A stretch of 64,000 nucleotides of DNA from Flavobacterium sp. N1994 (lineage in GTDB: Bacteria; Bacteroidota; Bacteroidia; Flavobacteriales; Flavobacteriaceae), in NCBI RefSeq assembly GCF_025947145.1, contig NZ_CP109999.1, positions 3,038,001 through 3,102,000 on the forward strand. Reading direction: 5' to 3'. The translations under genes and the position numbers were made by a program. Each line of letters begins with the position of its first letter. Position 1 is the stretch's first letter. Positions 16,425 through 25,588 of this stretch are shown here, one piece after another. The notes below the pieces were generated by a model. The model made no database searches. It was given only the letters and a program-made list of their open reading frames with translations, and was not told the origin of the DNA.

Positions 16425-19397
16425 ATGCAGAATAAAGGACTAGTTAAATTTTTCGCAATACTATTTGCATTGGTAAGTATCTACCAACTTTCATTCACAT
16501 TTGTGGCCAACAAGGTAAAAAATGATGCCAAGGCTTTTGCAGGAGGACATCCTGAAAAAGAAATTAAATATCTTGACTCTATTGGAAAAGAAAAAGTTTT
16601 CAGTTTAGGGTTTACCGATTTTAATTACAATGAAGTAAAAGATAAACAAATCAATAAAGGTCTTGACCTTGAAGGAGGAATTAACGTTATTCTACAAATA
16701 TCTGTAAAAGATGTATTGAAAGGATTGTCTAATTACTCTAAAAACCCAGTTTTCAATAAAGCGTTAGAAGATGCAACTAGAGACAGAGTGGGGAATCAAA
16801 GTTACTTAGATGCTTTTTATATTGCTTTTGATAATGAGTCAAGAGGGACTGTGAAATTAGCAGATCCTAGTATTTTTGCGAATAGAAATTTACAAGGAGA
16901 AATTGATTTCAAAATGACAGATGCTCAAGTGAAAAAAGTCTTGGGTAAAAAAGTTGATGAGTCAGTAGAATCTGCCTTTGGTGTATTAAGAAAACGTATC
17001 GATAAGTTTGGGGTAACTCAACCAAATATAGCTAAATTAGGTCAAACAGGAAGAATCTTGGTAGAATTACCAGGAGCTAAAGATGTTGACCGTATTAAAA
17101 AATTATTACAAAGTACCGCTCAATTAGAGTTCTGGGAAACTTATAAAGCAGAAGAATTAATGGGCTTCTTAGGTTCGGCTAACGAGGCTTTGAAAGCAAC
17201 CGTTAAAACGGATGAGAAAGTAGCTGCTGCAAAACCTGCAGATTCATTGACTAAATTGTTAACAGACAAAGACAAAGATTCAACGGCTACAAAAAAAGGA
17301 AAAAACCCTTTATTTGATAAATTCATTTCTCAAGGTGGAGGACCAATCTTAGTTATTGCTTCGCCAAAAGATACTGCTGTAATCAACGGTTATTTAAAAA
17401 GACCAGAGATTCACAACTTATTACCAGCAGACAAACGTTACGCTAAATTTGTTTGGGGAAAACCAGAAGTTAAAGTAGATGAAAAAACCAAAAAAGAAAC
17501 AGAAACTGTTGGTTTGTATGCTTTAAAAGGTAACAGAGACAATGTAGCGCCGTTAAGTGGTGGTGTTATTGTAGATGCTATGGATACGTTTGACCAAATG
17601 GGTAAACCAGCCGTTTCTATGCAAATGAACGGACAAGGTGCAAGAGTTTGGGAAGAATTAACAGGAAGAGCTTACACTCAAAAAAGCTATATCGCTATTG
17701 CTTTAGATAACATTGTGTATTCTGCACCTGGAGTTACTTCAGGTCCAATTTCTGGAGGTAGATCTGAAATCTCTGGAAACTTTGATATTGCTGAAACTAA
17801 AGATTTAGCCAACGTATTAAGAGCTGGTAAATTACCTGCTGCTGCCGAGATTGTACAATCTGAAGTAGTTGGACCTTCTTTAGGTCAAAAAGCTATTGAT
17901 GCAGGTACAACATCGTCTATTGTTGGATTCTTATTAGTATGTTTATGGATGGTGTTCTATTACGGAAGAGCGGGTTGGTATGCTAACGTTGCGCTTTTAG
18001 TGAACTTACTTTTCTTATTCGGAATCTTAGCAAGTTTAGGTGCGGTTTTAACTTTACCAGGTATTGCAGGTATCGTGTTAACATTAGGTACAGCAGTAGA
18101 TGCGAACATCATCATCTATGAAAGGGCAAAAGAAGAGCTAAGGGATGGGAAGTCATTAGCTGATGCAGTAAAAGCATCTTACGGTTGGAAAGGAGCTATG
18201 CGTTCTATCATTGATGCAAACGTTACTCACGTTTTAACTGGAGCTATTTTATTCATCTTCGGTACTGGTCCAATCCAAGGATTTGCAACTACTTTATTAA
18301 TTGGTATTTTCACTTCGTTATTTACTTCTATCTTCATCGCAAGAATGTTTATTGATAGAGATATCGCGAAAAATGCTAACTTAACATTTACAACTAACTT
18401 AACTAAAAATTGGTTTACAGGTTTCCATTTTGATTTCATTGGAATTAAAAAATGGTCATATTTAATTTCCTCTATTGTTATTATTGGAAGTTGTGTTTCA
18501 TTTTATGTTAATGGTTTAGACGAAGGTGTTGATTTTGTTGGAGGAAGAACGTTCCAAGTGAAATTTGAAAAACCAGTAGAACCTACTCAAGTATCAGATG
18601 AATTATCAGCTGAATTTAAAACAGGGGTTGAGGCTAAAGTATTTGGTGAAGATGACCAATTAAAAATTACAACAAAATACAAAATTAAAGAAGATGGAGT
18701 AGGAGTTGATAAAGAAGTTAATGAAAAATTATACAATGGCTTGAAAAAATATTTCAACGCTAATATGACTTATGATAAATTCATCAATACTTATGACGGA
18801 AAACAAGTAGGAGTATTGCAAGCTTCTAAAGTAGGAGCTGCGATTTCTGCCGATATTAAGACTAACTCATTCTGGGCGGTTTTAGGAGCTATGTTAGTAG
18901 TTGGTTTATATCTTGTAATTTCCTTCCGTAAATGGCAGTATTCTCTTGGAGCATTAGCTGCAGTAGTCCATGACGTTATCTTTGTATTAGGTATTTATTC
19001 TATTTGTTACAAGTTCATGCCTTTCCACATGGAAATGGATCAGCACTTTATCGCAGCTATCTTAACAGTAATTGGATACTCTATGAATGATACCGTAATT
19101 GTATTTGACAGAATTAGAGAGTTCTTAGCTGGAGACAGAAAAGGACACTTTAAAGATGTGGTAAATGCTTCTATTAATACTACGTTATCAAGAACATTAA
19201 ATACTTCGTTAACGATGATTATGGTATTATTAATCATGTTCATTTTTGGTGGAGAATCAATCAGAGGATTTATCTTCGCTATGTTGATTGGTATTATCGT
19301 AGGAACTTATTCATCGTTATTCATAGCAACACCAGTTTTAGTGGATACCATGAGCAAAGAAGCTATTGAAGATATTGAAAAAAGACACGGTAACTAA
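16425..19397 (+). CDS. secDF: Protein translocase SecDF fusion
   Basis: A 990-residue inner-membrane protein combining SecD and SecF, which use proton motive force to pull secretory proteins out of SecYEG. The first membrane segment is near residues 9-27. The SecD periplasmic P1 region follows, including LDLEGGINVILQISV, a charged Lys/Asp-rich insertion near residues 255-295, and GRSEISGNFDIAET. SecD then has six-helix RND motifs such as GTAVDANIIIYERAKEELR. SecF begins around residue 675 and contains VGGRTFQVKF and TVIGYSMNDTVIVFDRIRE. Both conserved Asp-containing motifs are present. Fused SecDF is usual in Bacteroidota. A terminator follows 24 bases after the stop. Confidence 0.97.
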   Translation: MQNKGLVKFFAILFALVSIYQLSFTFVANKVKNDAKAFAGGHPEKEIKYLDSIGKEKVFSLGFTDFNYNEVKDKQINKGLDLEGGINVILQISVKDVLKGLSNYSKNPVFNKALEDATRDRVGNQSYLDAFYIAFDNESRGTVKLADPSIFANRNLQGEIDFKMTDAQVKKVLGKKVDESVESAFGVLRKRIDKFGVTQPNIAKLGQTGRILVELPGAKDVDRIKKLLQSTAQLEFWETYKAEELMGFLGSANEALKATVKTDEKVAAAKPADSLTKLLTDKDKDSTATKKGKNPLFDKFISQGGGPILVIASPKDTAVINGYLKRPEIHNLLPADKRYAKFVWGKPEVKVDEKTKKETETVGLYALKGNRDNVAPLSGGVIVDAMDTFDQMGKPAVSMQMNGQGARVWEELTGRAYTQKSYIAIALDNIVYSAPGVTSGPISGGRSEISGNFDIAETKDLANVLRAGKLPAAAEIVQSEVVGPSLGQKAIDAGTTSSIVGFLLVCLWMVFYYGRAGWYANVALLVNLLFLFGILASLGAVLTLPGIAGIVLTLGTAVDANIIIYERAKEELRDGKSLADAVKASYGWKGAMRSIIDANVTHVLTGAILFIFGTGPIQGFATTLLIGIFTSLFTSIFIARMFIDRDIAKNANLTFTTNLTKNWFTGFHFDFIGIKKWSYLISSIVIIGSCVSFYVNGLDEGVDFVGGRTFQVKFEKPVEPTQVSDELSAEFKTGVEAKVFGEDDQLKITTKYKIKEDGVGVDKEVNEKLYNGLKKYFNANMTYDKFINTYDGKQVGVLQASKVGAAISADIKTNSFWAVLGAMLVVGLYLVISFRKWQYSLGALAAVVHDVIFVLGIYSICYKFMPFHMEMDQHFIAAILTVIGYSMNDTVIVFDRIREFLAGDRKGHFKDVVNASINTTLSRTLNTSLTMIMVLLIMFIFGGESIRGFIFAMLIGIIVGTYSSLFIATPVLVDTMSKEAIEDIEKRHGN

Positions 19398-19420
19398 GTT
19401 ACTTAGTTTATATATATTTG

Positions 19421-19453
19421 AAAAAGGGTTGTCAGTGTGGCAACCCTTTTTTT
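19421..19453 (+). terminator. Rho-independent terminator of secDF
   Basis: AAAAGGGTTG (19422-19431) pairs with CAACCCTTTT (19441-19450), then T tract. It lies across a GTG at 19437 that might otherwise be taken as a gene start. Confidence 0.9.
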
Positions 19454-19496
19454 GTTAAATTTGTTACAAGAGATGGTAAATAAATATTCTTTAAAA

Positions 19497-19880
19497 ATGA
19501 AAAGTAAAATTTTAAATCTACTATTGATTCTTACCTCGCTGATAGGTTATTTAGAGTGGGGGAAATCAAATCATTTATTTCTATTTCAAGTTGAAATGGA
19601 ACTATTTTCAAAAATGTTTACACATCCAAGTACAGTACTTCATCCTTTTGTATTGCTTCCTTTTTTGGGACAATTACTATTGTTAATTACCCTTTTTCAG
19701 TCCACAACTAAAAGAACACTTACTTTTATAGGTATTGTCGCTTTGACCTTATTATTAGGATTTATGTTTGTGATTGGAGTTATGAGCTTAAATATCAAAA
19801 TATTAGGTTCTACTATTCCATTTTTAGTGGTCGCTATTTTGACTATTAGTTATAATTTCAAAAATGTAACGCCAGTATAA
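19497..19880 (+). CDS. Small four-helix membrane protein, unknown function
   Basis: A 127-residue protein with about four hydrophobic segments (ILNLLLILTSLIGYLEWG; VLHPFVLLPFLGQLLLLI; LTFIGIVALTLLLGFMFVIG; TIPFLVVAILTISY) and almost no soluble part. I start it at ATG 19497 (MKSKILN). An in-frame ATG at 19473 is possible, but the GTG at 19437 lies inside the secDF terminator and is rejected. It is isolated between two terminators. I do not recognise a family; it is an inner-membrane protein of unknown role. Confidence 0.6.
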   Translation: MKSKILNLLLILTSLIGYLEWGKSNHLFLFQVEMELFSKMFTHPSTVLHPFVLLPFLGQLLLLITLFQSTTKRTLTFIGIVALTLLLGFMFVIGVMSLNIKILGSTIPFLVVAILTISYNFKNVTPV

Positions 19881-19881
19881 T

Positions 19882-19912
19882 AAAAAAACCGAACTAATTG
19901 TTCGGCTTTTTT
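19882..19912. terminator. Bidirectional terminator between convergent genes
   Basis: CCGAAC (19889-19894) pairs with GTTCGG (19900-19905). A runs on the left and T runs on the right let it work on both strands, ending the membrane-protein gene (+) and the gene at 19914-20294 (-). Confidence 0.85.
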
Positions 19913-19913
19913 A

Positions 19914-20294
19914 TTATTTATCTTTCTTGATTATATTTCTCAATACGGCTTTGTCAGGGTAATTGATAACTTCTAAGGTGATTTCTTTTCCTTTTCTGGT
20001 TTTGCCATAGATGACATAGAGTTTACCTCCTTCTTCTTTGATATTGCTTTTATCAAAATCAACATCACCATTAGTCAAGGTGTTTTTGATGTCAAGTGTA
20101 TCTACCCAATCTTCTGAAAGTCTTCGCGAGGCTTCAATATCATAAAGGAACGGCTTAGTTCTTAAGTCATTTAAAACTCGGGCATTGGGAAAATAATTGC
20201 AACGTGTGTCTTTTCCGCTGAATACAACAGCAACAAAAAAACAGCCCATAACTAAACCTACTAAGTAGTAGGCGAAACGTTGGTAAAACTTCAT
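19914..20294 (-). CDS. Membrane-anchored protein, DUF4258-like
   Basis: A 126-residue protein with one N-terminal membrane segment (YYLVGLVMGCFFVAVVFSG) and a soluble domain of about 95 residues. The ending (YVIYGKTRKGKEITLEVINYPDKAVLRNI) resembles DUF4258-type domains often found next to ald in flavobacteria; I recall this association but could not check it. A cysteine in DTRCNYFPNARVL is the only other notable residue. A minus-strand TACTTTTG (20312-20319) lies 17 bases upstream as a likely -7 box. No function can be assigned. Confidence 0.65.
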   Translation of the reverse strand: MKFYQRFAYYLVGLVMGCFFVAVVFSGKDTRCNYFPNARVLNDLRTKPFLYDIEASRRLSEDWVDTLDIKNTLTNGDVDFDKSNIKEEGGKLYVIYGKTRKGKEITLEVINYPDKAVLRNIIKKDK

Positions 20295-20311
20295 AGTAGA
20301 TTAATTTTTGG

Positions 20312-20319
20312 CAAAAGTA
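20312..20319 (-). promoter_or_regulatory. -7 box for the DUF4258-like gene
   Basis: On the minus strand this is TACTTTTG, matching TAnnTTTG, 17 bases before the ATG. A candidate -33 TTG (plus-strand CAA at 20336-20338) gives a 16-base spacer, slightly short. Confidence 0.45.
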
Positions 20320-20362
20320 ATCAATGTTCTATATCCAATACATTTTTAAGGGAAGTTTATTA

Positions 20363-21556
20363 TTAAAAAACAATCAAATTAATATCATTATCTGGTAAAT
20401 TGAACCAATCGCCAATCGCTTTGTTGGTTAAAATTCCATGATAGAGATAGACTCCATTTTTCAACCCTTTATTACAACGGATAGCACTCTCTAAACCACC
20501 ATCTTCAGCAATTTGAAGAAGGTAAGGTGTGATAATATTGCTAATAGAAAGCGAAGCCGTTTTGGAATATCGAGAAGGGATATTCGGGACGCAATAATGA
20601 ATAATGTTATTTTTGATAAAAGTTGGATTTTCGTGAGTTGTTACTTCCGAAGTTTCAAAACAACCTCCAGTATCAATACTAATATCAACAATTACAGCTC
20701 CTTTTTTCATGTGTTCTACCATCGTCTCAGTAACAACAACTGGGCAACGTTCTTTACCTCGCAAAGCTCCAATCGCCACATCACATCTTCGCAAAGCTTT
20801 TAACAATGATTTTGGCTGAATAGTAGAAGTAAATATTCTTTGATTTAAATTATTTTGTAAACGACGTAGTTTGGTGATGGAGTTGTCAAAAACTTTTACA
20901 TTGGCTCCTAAGCCTAAAGCAGTTTTTGCGGCAAATTCTCCAGCAGTTCCAGCGCCAAGAATCACTACATCGGTAGGGGGAACTCCAGTGATATTGCCTA
21001 GTAATAATCCTTTTCCGAATTCGTTGTTAATCATTAATTCGGCTGCAATTAATACTGAGGCCGTTCCTGCGATTTCGCTTAATGATTTCACAGCAGGATA
21101 GGAACCGTCTTCATCTTTGATGTATTCAAAAGCTAGAGCCGTTATTTTTTTCTTGGCTAAAGCTTCGAAATATTCTTTTTTTCGAGTCTTTAATTGAATG
21201 GCAGAAATGACAATGGTATTGCTATTGACTAAGGCAATTTCCTCCATGGTTAAAGGTTCGACCTTGAGTATCATGGGGCAACTTAAAACTTTTTTGGCAT
21301 CTTTAGTAATCGTTGCTCCAGCATCGCTGAATTCTTTGTCGGTATAGCTTGAACTTAATCCAGCACCCGATTCAATCATTACTTTATGACCGTGAGAAGT
21401 CAGTGAATTAACTGCATCGGGAGTTAAGCAAATACGTCTTTCTTGATAAGAAGTTTCTTTGGGTATTCCTATGAAGAGCTCGCTTTTATGACGATATACT
21501 TCTAATTTTTCCTCTTGAGGTAAAAGCTGTTGCTTTGTGAAAGGGGTAATAGCCAT
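20363..21556 (-). CDS. ald: Alanine dehydrogenase
   Basis: A 397-residue NAD-dependent enzyme of the Ald/PntA family, deaminating alanine to pyruvate and ammonium. FIGIPKETSYQERRICLTP contains the substrate Arg, a Lys sits in ILKVEPLT, the nucleotide fold is VVILGAGTAGEFAAKTALGLGANVKVFD, and DISIDTGGCFETS is the conserved acidic loop. It is some 25-30 residues longer at the N-terminus than Bacillus Ald (about 370), as seen in Bacteroidota homologues. I start at ATG 21556; the longer reading uses a TTG at 21565. It follows tsaE by 44 bases and is probably the last gene of a porX-tsaE-ald operon. Confidence 0.9.
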   Translation of the reverse strand: MAITPFTKQQLLPQEEKLEVYRHKSELFIGIPKETSYQERRICLTPDAVNSLTSHGHKVMIESGAGLSSSYTDKEFSDAGATITKDAKKVLSCPMILKVEPLTMEEIALVNSNTIVISAIQLKTRKKEYFEALAKKKITALAFEYIKDEDGSYPAVKSLSEIAGTASVLIAAELMINNEFGKGLLLGNITGVPPTDVVILGAGTAGEFAAKTALGLGANVKVFDNSITKLRRLQNNLNQRIFTSTIQPKSLLKALRRCDVAIGALRGKERCPVVVTETMVEHMKKGAVIVDISIDTGGCFETSEVTTHENPTFIKNNIIHYCVPNIPSRYSKTASLSISNIITPYLLQIAEDGGLESAIRCNKGLKNGVYLYHGILTNKAIGDWFNLPDNDINLIVF

Positions 21557-21600
21557 ACTGCACAATTGAATTTTGCACCAAATTACAAAAATTTATTCAA

Positions 21601-22008
21601 TTAGCTCAATGTTAAATGTCTTTTACCGTCGATGGTTTGCGTTAATTTAGCCACCGAAAAATCATCAGGAAGTAAATTCGGAATTTTTTCTGCCCATTCG
21701 ATAAGGCACCAATTTCCTGAAAATAAATAATCGTCAACACCCATATCTAAGGCTTCGGTCTCCGATTTTAATCGGTACATATCAAAATGATACACCCATT
21801 GATTATCATTGGTTTTGTATTCGTTTACTAACGAAAAAGTTGGACTACTTGTAGCATCTTGAACTCCAAGTTGTTTTGCCAAAGCCTTTATTAATGTTGT
21901 TTTTCCAACACCCATATTGCCATGAAAAAGCATTACTTTATTTGGGTTTTCGGCGATGATTTTTTGAGCTACTTCTTGAATTTCATCTAATGAAAAAATG
22001 ATTTCCAT
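21601..22008 (-). CDS. tsaE: tRNA t6A biosynthesis ATPase TsaE
   Basis: A 135-residue P-loop ATPase needed, with TsaB, TsaC and TsaD, to make threonylcarbamoyl-adenosine at tRNA position 37. Walker A is GNMGVGKTT, followed by SPTFSLVNEY, HFDMYRLKS and LIEWAEKIPNLLP, all TsaE signatures. Only 12 bases separate it from porX upstream. Linkage of this housekeeping gene to porX and ald appears to be a flavobacterial arrangement rather than a functional unit. Confidence 0.95.
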   Translation of the reverse strand: MEIIFSLDEIQEVAQKIIAENPNKVMLFHGNMGVGKTTLIKALAKQLGVQDATSSPTFSLVNEYKTNDNQWVYHFDMYRLKSETEALDMGVDDYLFSGNWCLIEWAEKIPNLLPDDFSVAKLTQTIDGKRHLTLS

Positions 22009-22020
22009 AGGTCTAATAAA

Positions 22021-23574
22021 CTATTTTGGATTAAAAACTAAAAACGGCACTATCATTTCTTCTAATGAAATTCCGCCATGTTGATAGGTATTTCTATAGT
22101 AACTAACGTAGTGATTATAATTGTTGACATAAGCCAAGAAAAAATCATTCTTTGCAAAAATATAAGAACTACTCATATTGATGGTTGGCAAACCAATTTT
22201 TTTAGGATCTTTTACAGCGTATACTTCCTTATCTTCATAAGTCAAACTTCTTCCGGTTTTATAACGCAGATTTAAACTAGTGTTTTTATCGCCAATCACT
22301 TTTGAAGGGTTTTTTACATTGATTGTTCCGTGGTCAGTAGTGATGATTAATTTGAATCCTAATTTTTGGGCTTGTTGAATAATTTCTAATAAAGGAGAGT
22401 TTTTAAACCAACTTAGTGTCAGGGAACGATAGGCTTTATCATCTGAAGCTAATTCTTTTACCACATCCATTTCTGTTTTGGCATGTGAAAGCATATCCAC
22501 AAAATTATAAACGACGGTTACCAATTGGTTGTCTTTTAATCCTTTGAAGTTTTCAGCTAATTTTTTACCACTGGTTAAATTGGTAATTTTAAAATAATCT
22601 TGTTTGATATTTAAACCTAATCGTTTTAAATGAGCAGTAAGAAACTCGGCTTCATAAAGATTTTTTCCGCCATCTTCGACATCATTTTTCCAATATTGCG
22701 GGAACTGCTTTTCCATTTCTAATGGTGTTAAACCAGAGAAAATAGAATTTCGAGCATATTGTGTTGCAGTTGGTAAACTAGCGTAATATGGGACTTCTTT
22801 TTCAAGTTTATAATGATTGCTAACGACACCTTCAATAGCTTTCCATTGGTCGTAACGAAGATTATCTATAACTACAAAAAGGACAGGTTTATCTTTTTTA
22901 ACCAATTCGGGAACAACTAATTCTCTGAACAAGGTATGAGATTGAATGGGTCTATCAGCTTTCGGTTCAAACCAATCTTCGTAATTACGTTCAATGAATT
23001 TTCCAAACTGCGAATTGGCTTCTACTTTTTGGCTTTCTAGAATTTCAAACATACTTTGATCGTTAATGTTTTCTAATTCCAATTCCCAAAAAAGTAATTT
23101 TTTATATAATTCTACCCAATCTTCATAGCTGTTTACCATGGCCATTTCCATAGCAATTTTTCGGAATTCTTTTTGATAATCTAAGGTTGTTTTTTCTGAA
23201 ATTAATCTTGAATGGTCTAGGTTTTTCTTTAAACTTAGTAATATTTGATTTGGATTCACAGGTTTTATCAAATAGTCGGCTATTTTAGAACCTATGGCTT
23301 CTTCCATGATATATTCTTCCTCACTTTTGGTAATCATAATCATCGGTGTGGATGATTTTTTTTCTTTCATTTCTGAAAGTGTTTCCAAACCGCTCATTCC
23401 AGGCATGTTCTCATCAAGAAAGACTATGTCAAAATTGCCATCTTCAAAAGCATCAACAGCATCCCGACCATTATTAAAAGTAGTTACCTTATAATTTTTC
23501 TTTTCAAGGAATAAAATGTGTGGTTTAAGTAAATCAATTTCATCATCTACCCACAGAATTTTTATCGTATCCAT
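22021..23574 (-). CDS. porX: T9SS regulator PorX (response regulator with PglZ/alkaline phosphatase-like domain)
   Basis: A 517-residue two-domain protein. The receiver domain (about 1-120) has the acidic pocket WVDDE (D10, D11) and phosphoacceptor Asp54 in VFLDENMPG, with Lys in ITKSEEE. A linker of helices leads to a PglZ/alkaline phosphatase-superfamily domain: metal and catalytic residues are likely in FVVIDNLRYDQW, the Thr in PTATQYARNS, and the Asp/His in TTDHGTINV. In Porphyromonas and Flavobacterium PorX, with sensor PorY and a sigma factor, controls type IX secretion genes and acts as a phosphodiesterase. No porY is in the window. The presence of T9SS cargo elsewhere here fits. Confidence 0.95.
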   Translation of the reverse strand: MDTIKILWVDDEIDLLKPHILFLEKKNYKVTTFNNGRDAVDAFEDGNFDIVFLDENMPGMSGLETLSEMKEKKSSTPMIMITKSEEEYIMEEAIGSKIADYLIKPVNPNQILLSLKKNLDHSRLISEKTTLDYQKEFRKIAMEMAMVNSYEDWVELYKKLLFWELELENINDQSMFEILESQKVEANSQFGKFIERNYEDWFEPKADRPIQSHTLFRELVVPELVKKDKPVLFVVIDNLRYDQWKAIEGVVSNHYKLEKEVPYYASLPTATQYARNSIFSGLTPLEMEKQFPQYWKNDVEDGGKNLYEAEFLTAHLKRLGLNIKQDYFKITNLTSGKKLAENFKGLKDNQLVTVVYNFVDMLSHAKTEMDVVKELASDDKAYRSLTLSWFKNSPLLEIIQQAQKLGFKLIITTDHGTINVKNPSKVIGDKNTSLNLRYKTGRSLTYEDKEVYAVKDPKKIGLPTINMSSSYIFAKNDFFLAYVNNYNHYVSYYRNTYQHGGISLEEMIVPFLVFNPK

Positions 23575-23739
23575 AATCGTTATTGTTTGGTTGCAAATTA
23601 CTATTTATAAAACGCAGTATTATTAAAATTATTATAAAACTGAAAAAGTTTTTTGATTTAGATAAACACAATACTATCAACTGATAATTATCATTTTTAT
23701 ATGAAATGGGAAGTGATACTTTTGAAGAAAAGAAGAAAC

Positions 23740-25158
23740 ATGAAAATCGAACAAATTTATACCGGATGTTTGGCTCATGTAGCCTATTATTTAGAAAGTG
23801 ATGGGGAAGCCGCTATTTTTGACCCTTTGAGAGAAGTCCAACCCTACATTGACAGAGCTAGGAAAGATATTGCCAAAATAAAATATGTTTTTGAAACTCA
23901 TTTTCATGCCGATTTTGTCTCGGGACATTTAGATTTAGCTTCAAAGGAAAAGGCTACCATTGTTTACGGACCAACAGCAAAACCCAATTTTGAAGCTTTG
24001 ATTGCCAAAAATAATCAGATTTTTGAGGTCGGGAAGTGCAAGGTAAAAGCCATTCATACTCCGGGACATACTATGGAAAGCACTTGTTATTTATTGATAA
24101 ATGAAGAGGGGAAAGAGTTTGGAATTATAACAGGAGATACTTTGTTTATTGGAGATGTTGGAAGACCAGACTTGGCACAACATGTTATTGCAGATTTAAC
24201 ACAAGATAAATTAGCTCGATTATTATTCCACTCTTTAAGAGAAAAAATCATGCCTCTTGCAGATGACTTGATTGTTTATCCAAATCATGGAGCAGGAAGT
24301 GCTTGTGGTAAAATGATGAGTAAAGAAATCACAGATACTTTAGGAAATCAAAAAAGAACGAATTATGCTTTAAATCCACAATTCACAGAAGACGAATTTG
24401 TATTGGCCATATTGACTGGGCTGAATACTCCTCCAGCATATTTTCCTAAGAATGTTTTAATGAATATTCAAGGCTATGAAAGTTTGGATGCCGTTATGCT
24501 TCGGGGTCAGAAACCATTTGATGCCAAAACTTTTGAACTTGTTGCTAATGAAACGCAAGCTTTAATTTTGGACACCCGTAAAGCATCAGAATTTTGTAAA
24601 GGGTTTATTCCCAATAGTATCAATATTGGATTGGAAAGTAATTTTGCTATGTGGGTTGGGGAATTAATCCCCGATTTGAAACAACAGATTTTAATCGTAG
24701 CAGATGATAATGAGAAAGTTCAAGAAACTATTATTCGATTGTCAAGAGTAGGTTATGATTATTGCATTGGCTATTTGGATGGGGGTTTTCAGACCTGGAA
24801 GAATGTCAATAAAGAAATCGATACTATAGATAGAATCACCGCAGAGGATTTAGTTATTTTGGAAGAAATTCATAAAGTGCCCATTTTTGATGTTAGAAAG
24901 CGAAGCGAATTTCAGTCAGAGCATATTGTTGGGGCTCAAAATGTTCCTTTAAATGAAATCAATAATTATTTGGATGCATTCCCAAGAGACCAATTTTTTG
25001 TAATTCATTGTTTGGGTGGATATCGTAGTATGATTGCAGCTTCTATATTAAAACAAAGAGGATTTGAAAATTTTGCAGATGTAGTAGGAGGGTTCAACGA
25101 AATCAAAATAACAGCAACTCCAATTTCAGACTATGTTTGTCCGACAACATTATTATAG
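23740..25158 (+). CDS. Persulfide dioxygenase-rhodanese fusion, CstB-like
   Basis: A 472-residue protein. The N-terminal metallo-beta-lactamase domain (about 1-240) has the THFHADFVSGH metal motif, the HTPGHT His and GDTLFIGDVGRPDL, as in ETHE1 persulfide dioxygenases. A first rhodanese-like domain (about 265-360) has ADDNEK where the catalytic Cys loop should be, so it is inactive. A second rhodanese domain (about 370-470) keeps Cys in IHCLGGYRS. This order, MBL, pseudo-rhodanese, active rhodanese, matches CstB of Staphylococcus, which oxidises persulfides and makes thiosulfate in sulfide detoxification. Start: ATG 23740 (MKIEQIYTG) is preferred over 23701, which adds a basic unrelated stretch. 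Enzyme activity is inferred from family. Confidence 0.85.
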   Translation: MKIEQIYTGCLAHVAYYLESDGEAAIFDPLREVQPYIDRARKDIAKIKYVFETHFHADFVSGHLDLASKEKATIVYGPTAKPNFEALIAKNNQIFEVGKCKVKAIHTPGHTMESTCYLLINEEGKEFGIITGDTLFIGDVGRPDLAQHVIADLTQDKLARLLFHSLREKIMPLADDLIVYPNHGAGSACGKMMSKEITDTLGNQKRTNYALNPQFTEDEFVLAILTGLNTPPAYFPKNVLMNIQGYESLDAVMLRGQKPFDAKTFELVANETQALILDTRKASEFCKGFIPNSINIGLESNFAMWVGELIPDLKQQILIVADDNEKVQETIIRLSRVGYDYCIGYLDGGFQTWKNVNKEIDTIDRITAEDLVILEEIHKVPIFDVRKRSEFQSEHIVGAQNVPLNEINNYLDAFPRDQFFVIHCLGGYRSMIAASILKQRGFENFADVVGGFNEIKITATPISDYVCPTTLL

Positions 25159-25205
25159 CATAGTCAAAAGAATGTTAAAGTGTATCTGACATTTGTAATA
25201 TTAAT

Positions 25206-25213
25206 TACATTTG
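25206..25213 (+). promoter_or_regulatory. -7 box for the Cys/Lys-rich peptide gene
   Basis: TACATTTG matches TAnnTTTG and lies 39 bases before the ATG. A TTG at 25193-25195 is too close to serve as -33. Confidence 0.5.
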
Positions 25214-25252
25214 AGGAACTGTTGAAGTCAATATTAATTTAAATTTATAAAA

Positions 25253-25450
25253 ATGAAAAAAGTAATTTCAATGATGGCAGTGGTGGCATTTTTATTCTCT
25301 ATGAATGTTAATGCACAAGAAAAGCCAAAAGAAAAAAAGAAAGAAGTAGCTAAAACAGAAAAAACATGTGCTGCTGGTGAAAAGAAAATGTGTGCTGCAG
25401 GAGAAAAAAAATCTTGTTGTGCTGCTAAAAAAGCAGAAGAAAAAAAATAA
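25253..25450 (+). CDS. Tiny secreted Lys/Cys-rich peptide
   Basis: A 65-residue protein with a clear signal peptide (MKKVISMMAVVAFLFSMNVNA, cleaved about residue 21). The mature part of some 44 residues is nearly all Lys, Glu, Ala and Cys. A short unit is repeated: CAAGEKKM, CAAGEKKS, CCAAKKAE (Cys39, 47, 55, 56). There is no hydrophobic core, so it is probably disordered until it binds something, such as a soft metal or an anionic polymer. It has its own TACATTTG box (25206-25213) and a strong terminator, so it is a real transcription unit. It follows the CstB-like gene; a sulfur or metal link is speculative. Confidence 0.75.
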   Translation: MKKVISMMAVVAFLFSMNVNAQEKPKEKKKEVAKTEKTCAAGEKKMCAAGEKKSCCAAKKAEEKK

Positions 25451-25467
25451 TTTATTTTTCTTTTATG

Positions 25468-25502
25468 AAAAAAGTGCTTGAAAATTCAAGCACTTTTTTT
25501 TG
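25468..25502 (+). terminator. Rho-independent terminator
   Basis: AAGTGCTTGAA (25472-25482) pairs perfectly with TTCAAGCACTT (25485-25495) around a two-base loop (in practice AATT), followed by eight T. It closes the small-peptide gene. Confidence 0.95.
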
Positions 25503-25588
25503 GTTTTAAGTAATCTTCAACATAATAACATACATTTGGTAACTTTTTTAATTTTTTTAGACCTATTCGTAATCAAAATTATAAACTT

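Noticed and set aside
19437..19496. Earlier start (GTG) for the small membrane protein after secDF
   Set aside because: It falls within the stem-loop of the secDF terminator; the ATG at 19497 gives a natural membrane protein start.
21557..21565. TTG start adding three residues to ald
   Set aside because: The ATG at 21556 is available and the extra residues are not supported by any motif.
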